Of a stretch of DNA of 64,000 bases, positions 32,155 to 43,881 are shown piece by piece; position 1 is the first letter of the stretch; each line of letters starts with the position of its first letter. Source of the stretch: Syncephalastrum monosporum B8922 (Eukaryota > Mucoromycota > Mucoromycetes > Mucorales > Syncephalastraceae); NCBI GenBank assembly GCA_000697355.1, contig JNEN01000885.1, positions 372,001 to 436,000 on the forward strand, given 5' to 3'. The position numbers were made by a program, and so were the translations under genes. A model generated the notes under the pieces. It was not told the DNA's origin and made no database searches. It was given only the letters and a program-made list of their open reading frames with translations.

Positions 32155-34126
32155 AATCGGCGCCTCTAAATGTATATATCCTTGCTTCATATCTGTAGAA
32201 CAAAGTCTATCCGGGTAGTCCTAAGACATATAGGTGTCGCAAGAAAATATTGAATATCTAAATAAGTCATTTCATGCAGATCGGCCAATTTGACCGAAAA
32301 TATGGGTGATACATGTGATGTAGACGAATAGTAATGCTGAGGGGGGGCTTAAGCATTCGCTTTGGATACGCTTTGTGCTGGCATGTACGTATTCATTAAC
32401 ATGCTGTCCAAAGCACCCTTAATTAGATTGACTTGTGCTTCCGGCTTACTGATGGCACCTATATATGTAGAGCTTGCTCAACGAATATCGTTTGTCTCTT
32501 GAACAAATAAAATCTCGAATTGCGCTTTCATATATTACTATCAAGAGTGATAGTTGCCATCATGTCCAGAGGCCAACGAAACACGCTTCGTGATACATAA
32601 ATTCTGATTGCAGTCTTTTTCAGCACCAGAAGAGGCGTATTATGTCACATATAGCTACGCGTTACAATGTCTGTCCCACTCGAGTCCGGCCTCTTTCGAT
32701 GTGCATACAAAATAAGCCAAACATGTCCGCTGTAGAACAGACACGTTCTACAGAACGCAAACTTCTTCTTTTCCATTGATATGCTTTTCATCCCATTTAC
32801 CCGGAAAATTTATGTGACGACTTGCAATGCACTTCGAGGCCCTCGGCGCCGATCATCCCAAATAATAACGCTATCCTCCCCAACCTTTCAGAATCTGTAT
32901 GCATAGCATATTAACACAGCCGACGAGATATTTGACTGGCTGTGTTTCGTACCTCTTAATTCATCAGCCACAGGCGGTCTTCTCTGGTCGACGATTAGGG
33001 AGATATAGACTGCGAACGAGTCACCATCTGCCAAGAAAAGAGCGGGCTTTCTTCCAAATATGGAGAAAAAGGACCTTTCAGAATATTTTTTCTTCTTCCG
33101 CAACTAGGCCGATTAAGCGAAATATAAAGATACTATACTGCATGATACGTGCTCATACGACATTCGCAAGAGAAAGGCACAGTGGTTCCATAGTGGCCAG
33201 GGTCGATGCCGTGAGTGGAATGTCTGATGGTTTGAGTCTGTATCCCAATGTGCAACGCATGCTGCGTCATCGTACATGCCAGGCAAACTTGTGCCATGCG
33301 AGATAGAAACTCGCGGTGACTAGTTCGGTCCGACCGTGCATGTTACATATACAAAATACACATGAGCTGAAACAAGACGCGTCTCGGCGTGGTTTCTTTA
33401 TGGATCTTGTCAAATCCATGCTTGTCCTGCGTCTCCAGCTAGCCATATGTTTGCTGGTGGCGAGTACTATTGAGAGAAAGTATGCATTTGTTTGCTGTGC
33501 TGTGAATGCGAGGAGGGCCAAGAGGCTGAGCGACCGGAACGGAAATGGGAAAGTGCCTTCGCGTCATGAGAGTCACGACTCGGGTTAGGTTACTTGTAGG
33601 AGGGTACCCTTTGTGGGCGTTGTTGATATGGGTCGTGTCATTGGCTAAACGGGTCTGGACTACTTATCAGGGTAGAAGATTAACGTTCATGGGCTCTGGA
33701 AAAGCTTATGGTATGTATCAGTATACTGACAGTATTGTAAATGGAACCAGGTTTTGGTTGTATATTCCTTTCAAGTCAGCAAGACCGACGAGCCCAATCT
33801 AAAGCCGGGTCTCGTCCCAGAAAAGCATATTATTAGCAGTGCTAGAAATCTCATCTATTCTGCTTTGTTCTAACAGTCCTAGTCTAAAGTAAATAAAGTT
33901 GCCATCATCATCATCGTCATCATCATCTTTTTGACATGAGCCAAGATGACGTGCCGCTTTAAATTTCGAAGAAGTCGACGCGTCTTATAATCGCACGAGA
34001 CGGAGCTGAGCGGTGCGCTAGCTGTACTGCTCAGTAGGGGATATTAGCAGGAAACTGAGGTCCTTGGTGTTCCTTTTCGGTGCCGTTGTCCGCTGTATAT
34101 AAGGTTCTCGTTTTCTCATAAGTTTT
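32155..34126. other. spacer between CipC copies 4 and 5
   Basis: 2 kb. Open frames at 32899-33306, 33316-33588 and 33545-33802 overlap in different phases with no recognised motif. A short (CAT)n-rich repeat occurs at 33904-33928. No gene is called. Confidence 0.45.
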
Positions 34127-34340
34127 AGCGCAAACCAGCTAATGCAGCTGAGCGACGTTTTCACAGATTTGTGCCACACTGAAGATCCAAATTTAGGCCA
34201 AAAGAGGCGAATGTATAATTTCGAGTTGCAGATGATGTCGGTGGTTGCTACCTGACGGGCGGAACGGTGCATAAAAAAAAGTATAAAAGACGCGTTTTCT
34301 GCAAACCATAGACACGACATCTTTTTATTAATTTTCAAAC

Positions 34341-34707
34341 ATGTACGTACATTGACTGCAGCGCCCACTTGGACCTACTGGATGCTGACATTTTCTTTTC
34401 CAGGGGCCTTTTTGATCACTTCCAGGAATCGCACGAGAAGGTTGAGTCTGGTCAGCACGAGGGCTCCCTCACCCACGAGCTTATCGCCGCTGCTGCTTCG
34501 TACCAGGCTGCCAAGGCCTACAACGAGCACTGCGAGAAGAACGGCAAGCCCGCTGACCACGCCATGGCCAAGCAGGTCCTTGCCGGTCTTGCCGGTGGTG
34601 TCGTCGACAAGCTGATCGAGACCAAGGGTCTGGACGCCATCGACAGCTACAAGGCCAAGAAGCACGCCGAGGACCAGCTCGCTGAGCACTTTGAGATCCG
34701 CGACTAA
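34341..34707 (+). CDS. CipC-like DUF3759 protein, copy 5
   Basis: AT at 34341-34342, intron 34343-34403 (61 nt), exon 2 34404-34707; 101 aa. The product starts MGLFDHFQESHEKVESG, with EGSLTHELIAAAASYQAAKA, KPADHAMAKQVLAGLAGGVV and the end DQLAEHFEIRD. It pairs with copy 1: the region coding ETKGLDAIDSYKAKKHAEDQ is identical at DNA level. The TATAAAA box is at 34282 and the shared AGCTAATGCAGCTGAGC element at about 34137. Start codon split as in the other copies. AATAAA polyadenylation signal lies about 60 bp after the stop. Confidence 0.88.
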
Positions 34708-37700
34708 GCATCTATTCCCAAATTCCTCGTACATACCTATCCTGTAAAAAAAACCACAGCTTTTGTATCAATAAACATCTGCCAAAACAAACCCTCGAAT
34801 ATATCAGTGATGATAAAAAAAAAAGAGCTTCATGAAGACGCGTATCATTTTGAGCTCCTTAATAGAGGAGCACTAGACAAACTGTCAGGATCGATTTCGT
34901 TATCCCAAATTGTGCACATAGGTTGAGACCGGTCTCACCTGCAGCGGACACGTACACGCCTACTGTGATGATGCAAGATGTGTCTTTATATTTATTTGAC
35001 ATAGCACCAACTGCCATGCTTCGAAATGCCCATGTACTGAGCTAATCACCTCAGTCACTGACATATTTACAATGATAAGCTGTTATTCACTTGTAAAGGA
35101 GCAGTAAGGTGATAAGTACATGTACTATCATATATATATATATGATAATTTTGTCCTGTAACTTATTATGTGAGCAAGATACTGGACCTGGCTCAACCCC
35201 CGAGCAGGGCGTCTTTATACCAGGACCCTTTGGCTGTAAGGACGGGCTTAGTTGGGTAAAGGAACCAAAAGCATGGAGGGGGAGATTAGGAAGCAGCAAA
35301 TAGAATTTAGATGTCATAGTCTCTCGAGTGACTGCAGTTTTTTTAATGTCAATGGAAAAAGAGCCGAACAAACCTATAGAGCATATCGCCAATACCTCAC
35401 TACACTGTATCTCACACTGACGGTGGAAAAGACCATAGCAAGGTTCATGATATTGTAGCAGCTTCCTGCACACGCGAAACGTAAACGGTGGTATATGTGG
35501 TTTGTCCTCATCGAGCGGTGGTTCTGTAATCGTAACTCCATAGATCACAAGACCTGGAGTCTTCACATATAAATAAATTTTCCATCAGTATCCGTACGCA
35601 ACAAATTCAAGGCGAAGCCTTCACCAGCTTCAGGAGTGGGTCGGAAATGACTTGTACGCGTACATATGCCATTGATTGATTACGAGATCAGTGTGAGTCT
35701 TTTCCCACATCGATCGTGAGACAAATTTTGCCAGGTGAAGTAGAAAACCCGAATAATGGTTTTAATATGGTAATCGAGCGACCCTTTTAACAATAAGACA
35801 TCACATCGCGTTTTCTCATAATCAATTATGAGAGCATAAAGCGATGTCTGTGGGTGTCAAAATCTACTCTATTAAAAATATGTTGAAGACCTTTCTCCAA
35901 AAATTCATAGGAAAAATAGGCGAAAAATACAAGAAACCCATAGGGAAATTAGCTGTGACGTGCCTTTCCTGACATACAGATTGCATGTATTCGGTATCTA
36001 CATACTGTATACGGTATTATATCGGCATACACATAGAGGAAAGCCGTGCAATATGATTTTCATGAATGTTTCTATCGGCAACTGGGTACGACGCCCCCGG
36101 CAAAGGGATCTGGGAGCCTTACGCCAAGCTAGCCTTCGAATTGGACAGGAGAGACCTGAAGAACAAGTGCAAGCTGTGATGAGCCGCAGCACGCGAAGGG
36201 GATTATCCGCAAAAGACACAGCTTGAAGGGTCACGAATGACCGCATCAAAGAGATCGCGAAGCAGGCTGTCTTATGGAATCATATCATACGCCGACGGCC
36301 GATACGAATTTTTTATAGATTCCAGCATGATATGAAACCATAAAGCCTGATCTATGCACTGCTCTACCAAAGGTATACGTGGCTATCATTAGCACGTAGA
36401 TCGTATGACTACATGCTAGCATGCCATACGATGACTCGACTGTGGTTATTCTTTATACGCCTTGATTCTGCGAGAACTGTTTGACACGTCTTCCGCTGAA
36501 ACATATGACATCAATGCTCTTTTCATAAGGACTCTGTTCTCTATCGGCAAACGCAAACTACGTGATAGCAAAGTAAGCCAATGAGACCTTTGAAACGCAA
36601 AAAATATCTGACGTCAATCCCTGTCAAGATCTCTTTTCTCGTGCGTTATTCATTCCCAATGGCAGACGCGGTTCACGTAATTTCATGAAAGTCCATCGAC
36701 GTGAGTCCGTCTCATAAAAAGAGCTCTGTTTTCTCCCACGTCTGCTTTTCTTCTTCTTTTCTTTGTCCTTCTCAAAGTCATTTTCTCCGGCAAGTACATT
36801 TATACATAGAACTATGGGTATAATCTAACAGACACAACATAGACGACACGAGTTCCCCTCAAGTCCCTCTGCCACCGGTTGCTCGTCCATGCACCGGTGT
36901 GCACGATAGTAAGTTGTCGCGTTGAAAATACAATACATTGGACATCTTTAACAGTGCTCCCACGTATACGTAGCTTGTTGTATTGCGTTTTCTTCTCCTC
37001 CCGTCTTCTCTCCCGTTTGGGTCTCTCTTCCTCTCTTCCGCTCGCGCCCTCGCACCCAGAGGTTTTTTTTGCGCTTTTTTCCTCTGTCCGTAAGTGAACT
37101 GAACTACATAAGAAACTGAAACCTGTCAACATATACTCATTTGATGTCAGGTCCGCTCCTTTTCCTTTCCGTTCCTTTTGTCCTCCTTGCTTTGTCCTCC
37201 CTCCTTTGTCCTCCTCCCCCGCCCTAGCCTACGGTAGAAGCCGGTAGTAGTTTAAACCTTTTACTATAGATATATTCCCAAATATGTCCAGCCCCACCCA
37301 TCATGGTAAGTGACTCACATCGGATGAAATATCATGAGACATGGGTTTAACAAAAAGAATTAGACGCGTGCCCTCCACGGGCGCGTTTGTTAGATGAGGT
37401 GGCGGCCTGCCGCCTTGCGCGCGCAATAACGAACCCTGCTCTACCGTAGGTATGTAGAAAGTGCACTTCAGTCTAACGACCAACTGACTTTGGAATGAAT
37501 CTCGATAGGCTAGTTTCCGTTATATCTTTTTTTAGATATGTCAGATTTAGTTATCAGAAAATAACAATGAAGTGAAGTCTGTAAATGACTGCTACTGTGC
37601 AACTGATCCGGGTTTCTAATCTACCAGTACATGACTTGAACAAAAATATTGTTATTTTAGGTGGCATACCATACAAAATCTTTTAAATCTTGCGATCCAT

Positions 37701-37796
37701 CCAAGCTAGCTTAGGCACAAAGACTGTTAAGCATCTGTTTTGAATATGCAGCAACGATTGTCGAATTAGACTTTTATCTCGGAAGCGAGCGATAAG
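34708..37796. other. long intergenic region, no recognisable gene
   Basis: About 3.1 kb. A (TA)n patch is at 35131-35143. A strong pyrimidine-rich block of CCTTT and TCCTCC repeats lies at 37150-37225. After it, an ATG at about 37284 opens MSSPTHHG immediately followed by GTAAGTGACT, which looks like a first exon and donor, but no downstream exon was found. Nothing else is supportable. Confidence 0.45.
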
Positions 37797-38149
37797 ATGG
37801 TTTCATTCGTGCAAGCGGCGCACGCTTCTCTTCCGCACATAACATACCTTATGGGTATCAAAGGTCTCCACCATCACGCAAAAGCAGCTGAAGCCTACGA
37901 CGAAGGTGTATCCAACATATGGACACCGCAAAGGTGAACATCTTCATTGACGCATGGTGCATGTTCTTTACCCTCCTACAAGCCATCATTGGTCCAAGGT
38001 TGCTCATATATAATATCAAAGCTAAGAAAGATTTGTGGATGAATCTCATAAACTGTATAACAATCCTGCTAAGGAATTCAACAGGTGTTGATGTGGTAGA
38101 AGGAATTTCGGCGCAAGCGGTAGCGAAATTTGTCGTCGAACTGAAATAG
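37797..38149 (+). pseudogene. possible decayed CipC/DUF3759 copy
   Basis: A short frame (37797-37937) reads GLHHHAKAAEAYDEGVSN before a stop; a His-rich stretch leading into EAYDxV is common at the N-terminus of fungal CipC proteins. Directly after, in the frame used just before that stop, TSSLTHGACSLPSYK resembles the family SLTHELIAGAASY block. A third frame stays open to 38149 with no further match I can show. If correct, this is a sixth, broken member 3 kb beyond copy 5. The match is weak and frame-shifted, and the call could be wrong. Confidence 0.3.
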
Positions 38150-41100
38150 TATGCTGGACTGTTTGTAACTAGATTCTTCCAGGCTTGTAGGAACGGCCAA
38201 TAGCATTATCTTCACAACCCCAGTAAACATGATCGATATTAATAAAATTAGGTATTACTAAAGCACACACGAGCTCTGTTCTGCCAGCGACGTTAGAAAA
38301 CCCAGCGTCCATCAGAGTGTTGGAGGATAAAATATTAACAAGTAGACGCTAGATACTGCCTCAGAGAACGGAAGGAGGTCGCGATCCTTTGGTGCCTTTC
38401 CCTGCCGCTTAAGGATTTCTTTGGACCACGCCACTAGCTCCTGCACAGGATACCGGTATTGCGAACCTATACCTATATAGTGCGTATAAAATCATTCTTA
38501 AACGAGTTCAGTCAATAAGTAGCTCCAAGTAAAGGACTTTGTAGAATGCTTAACGACTCAAGCCGCCATCCAGCTGAGAAAACCAGTGTATTATATTCAT
38601 GTAACTCATGATGTTCAATAATCCTAAGATGGTGCTGGTGCTTACATTTATCGTAGCAGGCTAGAAAGATATGCGTAGTGTTTATTTAGGTAGGTCGAAC
38701 CAATACAATGTGTATTCTTTATTTAATTCATATGAGCTCATATACGTAACGGCTGTTCTAATCGTTTTGAAACGCACGCATATGATTAAGCTGAAATAGC
38801 CAGAGAATCCTCCTTTTCGGAGAAAGCCGGCGTGTTAGAAGCGCTTTCATCTCTCCGTGCCGAACGTGCGAAATGGCAACAGCCTACTCCGCTCTTTTTA
38901 GCCTAGCGCTTTCCATTCACGCTAGAAAATCAGTGAGACTTGATGTCGTAACATAGACTGCCGTATGTACAGCCACATATTTAAAAAGACTTTTCGATAG
39001 ATGCAGCTCTCGAAGGGAACGATGTAAATAAAGTTATACGACGAAACAAACAAGCTCTCATATGCATCTCAGCCAAAGGTGGAGCCGACGTCAATATAAA
39101 ATAAGAAAAAACCCACGCATGGAAAACCCGCCGAAAAAAGATAATAGTAGAGAAGGTGAGAAGTCCTTGATTTTTCTCCTAGTCTGCCTACCGGACTGTA
39201 ACTCTTTACATTTGTAGCTACCGAGTAACTATTTTCCGCTGGGTCCCGTTTTTTCAGACTTTAGGCCCTCGCCATTTTGTTGTTGTTTATGGCGCAAAGG
39301 CGCGTAAAATAACAACGCTTCTTGAATCCAACTTATAACTACACCGTTCGCGTCATCTTCGTGGCTGACTTGATTATTACAGTCCAAGGCTGGCAACAGT
39401 AAAGAGTGCAGACAGACATCGTTGTTCATTCTTGTTGTCACAACTCGACGCTGAAGGAAACGGCATGTCGCAGAAAAGTGTATTCAAACTTTGTTACACC
39501 ACAGCGACATGCTTATGACTTGGCGCTAAATGAAAAGCCGAGGAGCCGTGTATATTTACACATGCTTTTTGATGCGGTACTTGTACTCTGCTGACTGCAT
39601 ACGGATCCTGCCGTTATTGGATAACGCGTAACGCGTAGTTTTAGTCATATCATATCACAGCTTAAAAGCAGACAATGATATATATTATCTGGAAAGGATC
39701 ACGAATGCAGTTTCCAACCACTCAGCCAGTTGATGCACTATCGTGGCGTACTACAAATTTCCACCGTGAAGAAACGTCAACCAATGAGAATTGCTTACTT
39801 AAGCTGGGTTAGCAGCGCTGCAACCTCAGACCAAGAAGTCTTACGCTGGGCGAATCAGTTACAGACACAGCCAATCATACGAACCAAGAACTGATTGAAT
39901 ATCCCCAAAATTACATGAGACAGCGACTATTCGTAAAGTATATAGAGGAGTGAGCAAATTCTGTCGTCAGTAAGCTCCATAGAACCCATCGACTTTCTAT
40001 TTCTACCGCCCTTTTAGGCTTTGTTTGCAAGCTTTTTTGTCGTCCGGTGTATCCATATGCTTAGAATACATCCAATGTATCCCCTATTTGATCACATCCT
40101 GGTTATCTTCCATCGTAAACAAGAGCACAATACAGTGTTTTGCGGCTTTATATTGGTAAAGATATAAATACTGCAGGTATGCAATTTACTACAATCATTT
40201 CTACCTCAAATGCAACCAAAATATGGACGAGTCGCCGATATGAGCAAATCACCTTACAAACTGAACTTTGTCTCTAGCAAGTTATTGATCATGTACTTAT
40301 ACCTGTCGCCATGCAATGATAGTCTACTTGACCCCACAAAAGACGATCAAAATATGTCTGTTAACGGAGTATATACAATGTAAAGAAATCAGTGCATCAA
40401 ACAAGTACCTGGTCAAAGCTAAAAGTGTCCAAAATGTGTGCGAATAAACATCAATGGACCAGCCGACCTGCAGGGGATGTCAACTAAGGCAGCAATCACT
40501 GGCTGCACAAAGAGCGATCAAAGCTCTCTTTACGCGCAGCGAAACTTGCAGAAAACAGAACGTGGATAGACTTCAGGCAGCAAGGAAAAGACAGTATTTT
40601 ATGACTTGCGCTTTAGTGGGCTGCAAAATACGTTTCTATAAAAGGTCATCTTTTTGCACAGCCTCAAAATCGTATGTTACAGACACTTGATTAGAGGAGC
40701 TATAGTCTTGCTTATAGACAAGGAGAAGGCTTTGTAACGGAAACATACTGATAATCCTTTCCTTATAGACCATATTGAACAATTTCGCTGATGAGATTAC
40801 CCAAACAGAAAAATTTCCTTCGCCGGAAAAAAAAAAAACTCAGTGAGCCGCTTCCCGCGGAAGGCGGATTTCTTTTTCAGCATCCATCGTATTGTAAAAG
40901 AAAAGAAAACACCAAGCCTAAATTGTTTCTATTGGAAACAAACCCAATAAATATGTAGGGTTCTCTTGGTTTGCGCTTCGGCTCTCAAAACCATGAAGTA
41001 AAATAGTACAACAACGTCACCCACTCTCTGGGAAACGAAAACACCATAATTTAAATCAAAGGAGGTTGGAACCGACAGTGGAGACGAATGCAGATGGCAA

Positions 41101-42212
41101 GTGATAAATCAAAATGTATTGTGCAACACCGCGGAAGCATACTGGTGGTTCGTAACATTATGGATGAGGGACAAGCACGATAGGATGTTTACTTTGGGCA
41201 GGTGGGACGGTTTGATAAGCAGGTCCCCTTGGTCCCTACGGGTTGAACGGGAATACTGTTTGAGGAAATCGGAGTTGTTGCTCAAAGCATCCAAAGATGA
41301 CCAAGACTCAGAAAGGTGGTGGTGTATACTTGGTGTGAAACCGTGAAAGGATGTAAATTTGGAGAGAGAAAAAAGATGTTGTTCCCACGGCATAAGCATG
41401 GTAAGCTCAAAGTGAAGAAGAGACGGCTGGGAAAGAGAGAACAATAAACCGCAGAAAGAATGTCCGACAAGAAGTAAGCACCTTTGTTGTGCGGGGGTTC
41501 GGCAGTGAATGTTTTACATAATGGGCAAAACCGGAGGACCCTCAGGTCCCTACGAATTTGAAAAAGGGCGGAACCTGCCTCTGGGAAACGGAACGGCAGC
41601 TGGAGAACGGGAACCGGGTCTGCAAAGCTCAACGGGAAGTCTTTGAATAGAAACAAGGACCAATCCCATTCTCCAAATGGCTTACGATAGTATAACCCCG
41701 CAGCACCGATCAACCCATTAGACCGCGTTTGTGATCGGAAAAAACCAGGTACCGTGAGAAACATCGTTACCAAATATTCCCCAGTGATGACTCCCGGCCA
41801 AAGTCGGGCTCGACATATTTAAACATCCTCATCAAGTAGCAAAGTAAGTTTGCGGTGAGTTAGTGAGTGAGTATATAAAAGCACATGCTAGATATAGATG
41901 AAGCGGTATCGGATCATTGCAGTGGAATAATAAATTGTGGGGGTACGGAGAAAAGCGGGGGCCATGAGGGGGGCGTTATGACAACAGAGCGGAGCCCCAT
42001 CAGCTTGACTAAGCGTGGAGATGGGGGGAGAATGGTGCAGGAGCGCGCTGCTGTTGTGGGGGACTGCCCCGGGATGTTTTCCTGATTGACTCCATTACTC
42101 TGTTTCCCATTCCGGACGCTATTTTTTTTTTTTGCTTTTTCATATGACGATATTCCGAACGTAAGGAACAGACACCCTCTGTTCTTCCTCTTCTCCTTCT
42201 TACTCTCTGGAC
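38150..42212. other. long intergenic region with weak coding relics
   Basis: About 4 kb without a supportable gene. On the minus strand at 38312-38473 an open stretch reads SQYRYPVQELVAWSKEILKR before a stop; it looks protein-like but I do not recognise it. At 39003-39103 the plus strand reads AALEGNDVNKV and then GGADVNIK before a stop, like an ankyrin-repeat scrap. Frames at 40454-40690 and on the minus strand at 41282-41773 are open but unrecognised. The last 300 bp, ending in a T-run at about 42121, is probably the promoter of the WRKY-like gene. Confidence 0.4.
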
Positions 42213-43679
42213 ATGTCAACGACAAAGAACGCTGCCTTTATCCTATCGTCAAATACCCATTCTTATTCCCCTATCTTTGTTTCGGACGAACGCAACAGCC
42301 ACTTCAGCCGCTTCTATCCCAACAAACACTCCTCTGTTACTACCACTTACCCGCCGTCGCCGCCTGGGACCGCCACATTCACTACCTCAAAGAGTGATAA
42401 CTCAAGATCATCCTCAGCAAGCCCCACCATGAAACCGTCGCATGGTAATCTCTCAAAGTCGCCGTCGTGGTGCCCATCAACACAAACGCATTACATGTCT
42501 CCGTCTATTGCATATCACTATCAGAACCCCCATAGTCAGCATCAGCACCCACACCAGCACCAAAGACAACATCAACAATCTCATGCGCAGCGACCTTCGC
42601 TTGTACCAGCTATTGGTAAAGAAGTAGCAAACCAGCCGCATTTCAACCTTGAAAAAGTGGTGCATCAGTATGGGGAGCAACCTGAGCTTTTGGAGCTGAT
42701 TCTTTCCAGCAAAGTTGAAGAAGATCGGCGGCGAGCTGAAGAAGCGAAATTACGGCAAAAAGAGATCGATTATCTCTTGCAGCAGCAGCAGCAGCAGTCG
42801 CAGCCGCAGTCGCAGCCGCAGTCATCGCAGAATTTGGGCTCTCCAGAAAAGACCTGGAAGTCTGCTGAATGGCCCCCTTCACCACCACGCACCAGCAGCC
42901 ACGACGCCACATCCTCCTCTTCATCTTCATCTTCATATTCTTTCCTGCCACGAATCCACTCACCTACGCTGTCTTCAAATCACCACCACCATCACCACCA
43001 CCAGCATCAGCATCCATACCACCGGAAATTGTCCATACCCGCGGAAACATTTTCTGCCGCCGAACGTCGGAAAAGTGCGGCCAGTATCGACAGCTTGCTG
43101 GCTCCTAATGAATCACCGAAGCAGCAGAACAAGGCTTTACCACCCTTATCGGCCGCTATGGCTGCCCAGCGCATGAGGTGAGAATGGAAAAGCGTCATTA
43201 TAGATAGCATTACTAAATATCAACCTAGTGAACTGCCTTCGTTGCCGGATGACGAGCACACACATTATCCACCTGACATGCGTTCCAGGAGTGTACCTGA
43301 TAATAAGCTCCCGATACCTCCAGCCTCGTCCCGTCGAGTGATTCGTCCCACTGCTGCCCGTCGGAGGCGCCGCGAAATGCAGGCCATCAGTACCATCATT
43401 GAGACGCGCGAGTTCCCGTACAATGATGACTATCTATGGAAGAATAATGGCAACACGACGCACAAGAAGACGGGCCACCGTAGTATATACTACAAGTGCT
43501 CTAACAGTGCTAAGGTAAGAACATATACTATTTTCTTATCATCCCTTAACATATTATTATAATAGGGATGTCCCGTGAATAAGACCGTGACCTTCAAAGA
43601 TGATAGTTCATATCTCATCAAATATCGAGGACAACATCTGTCCGAATGTAGTCGAATAAAACGCATCATTGATGTCTAA
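42213..43679 (+). CDS. WRKY-GCM1-like zinc-finger transcription factor
   Basis: Three exons, 42213-43177, 43229-43514 and 43566-43679, sum in frame to 454 aa. The first 320 residues are low-complexity: Ser/Pro, His-rich and Gln-rich runs, with one charged helix (EDRRRAEEAKLRQKEIDYLL). The second half has a basic RRVIRPTAARRRRRE patch and then the DNA-binding domain: NDDYLWKNNGN, SIYYKCSNSAKGCPVNKTVT, and IKYRGQHLSEC. Spacing C-x6-C and H-x3-C with the YxW...YYxC...GCPxxK pattern fits the WRKY/GCM1/FLYWCH superfamily. The classical WRKYGQK heptad is replaced by LWKNNGN. Role: DNA-binding regulator in the nucleus (family inference). The 3' end is about 200 bp from the mobile element that follows. 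Confidence 0.72.
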
Positions 43680-43881
43680 GGTTCCATCCTATCACAATGA
43701 GAAACGTCTCAATTCCCAAGAACCCTTGCAGGGTGCTGTCGTATTCGCAACTCGCTGAGTGCTGTACAAATTAACCTTTCCGTACGACAATGTGTAATCG
43801 ACTGGGATAGGTGTGTCGTATCCTTGTGCGTGCCGCATCTATAAAAGTAGAATGGTTGTACAGCTAATCAACTCGTAATTA

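Noticed and set aside
33316..33802. Two overlapping plus-strand frames between CipC copies 4 and 5
   Set aside because: No motif, no consistent splice joining them, and composition like the surrounding spacer.
26366..34734. Reverse-strand open frames (VNNTTGKTG, LAVLLAVLVVGLGS) over all CipC genes
   Set aside because: They are antisense shadows created by codon bias of the real genes; they appear over each copy at the same place and have no own start region.
41282..41773. 163-codon minus-strand frame before the WRKY-like gene
   Set aside because: Rich in Phe/Leu/Pro with no motif and overlapped by purine-rich plus-strand DNA; likely promoter sequence. It could be revisited with a homology search.
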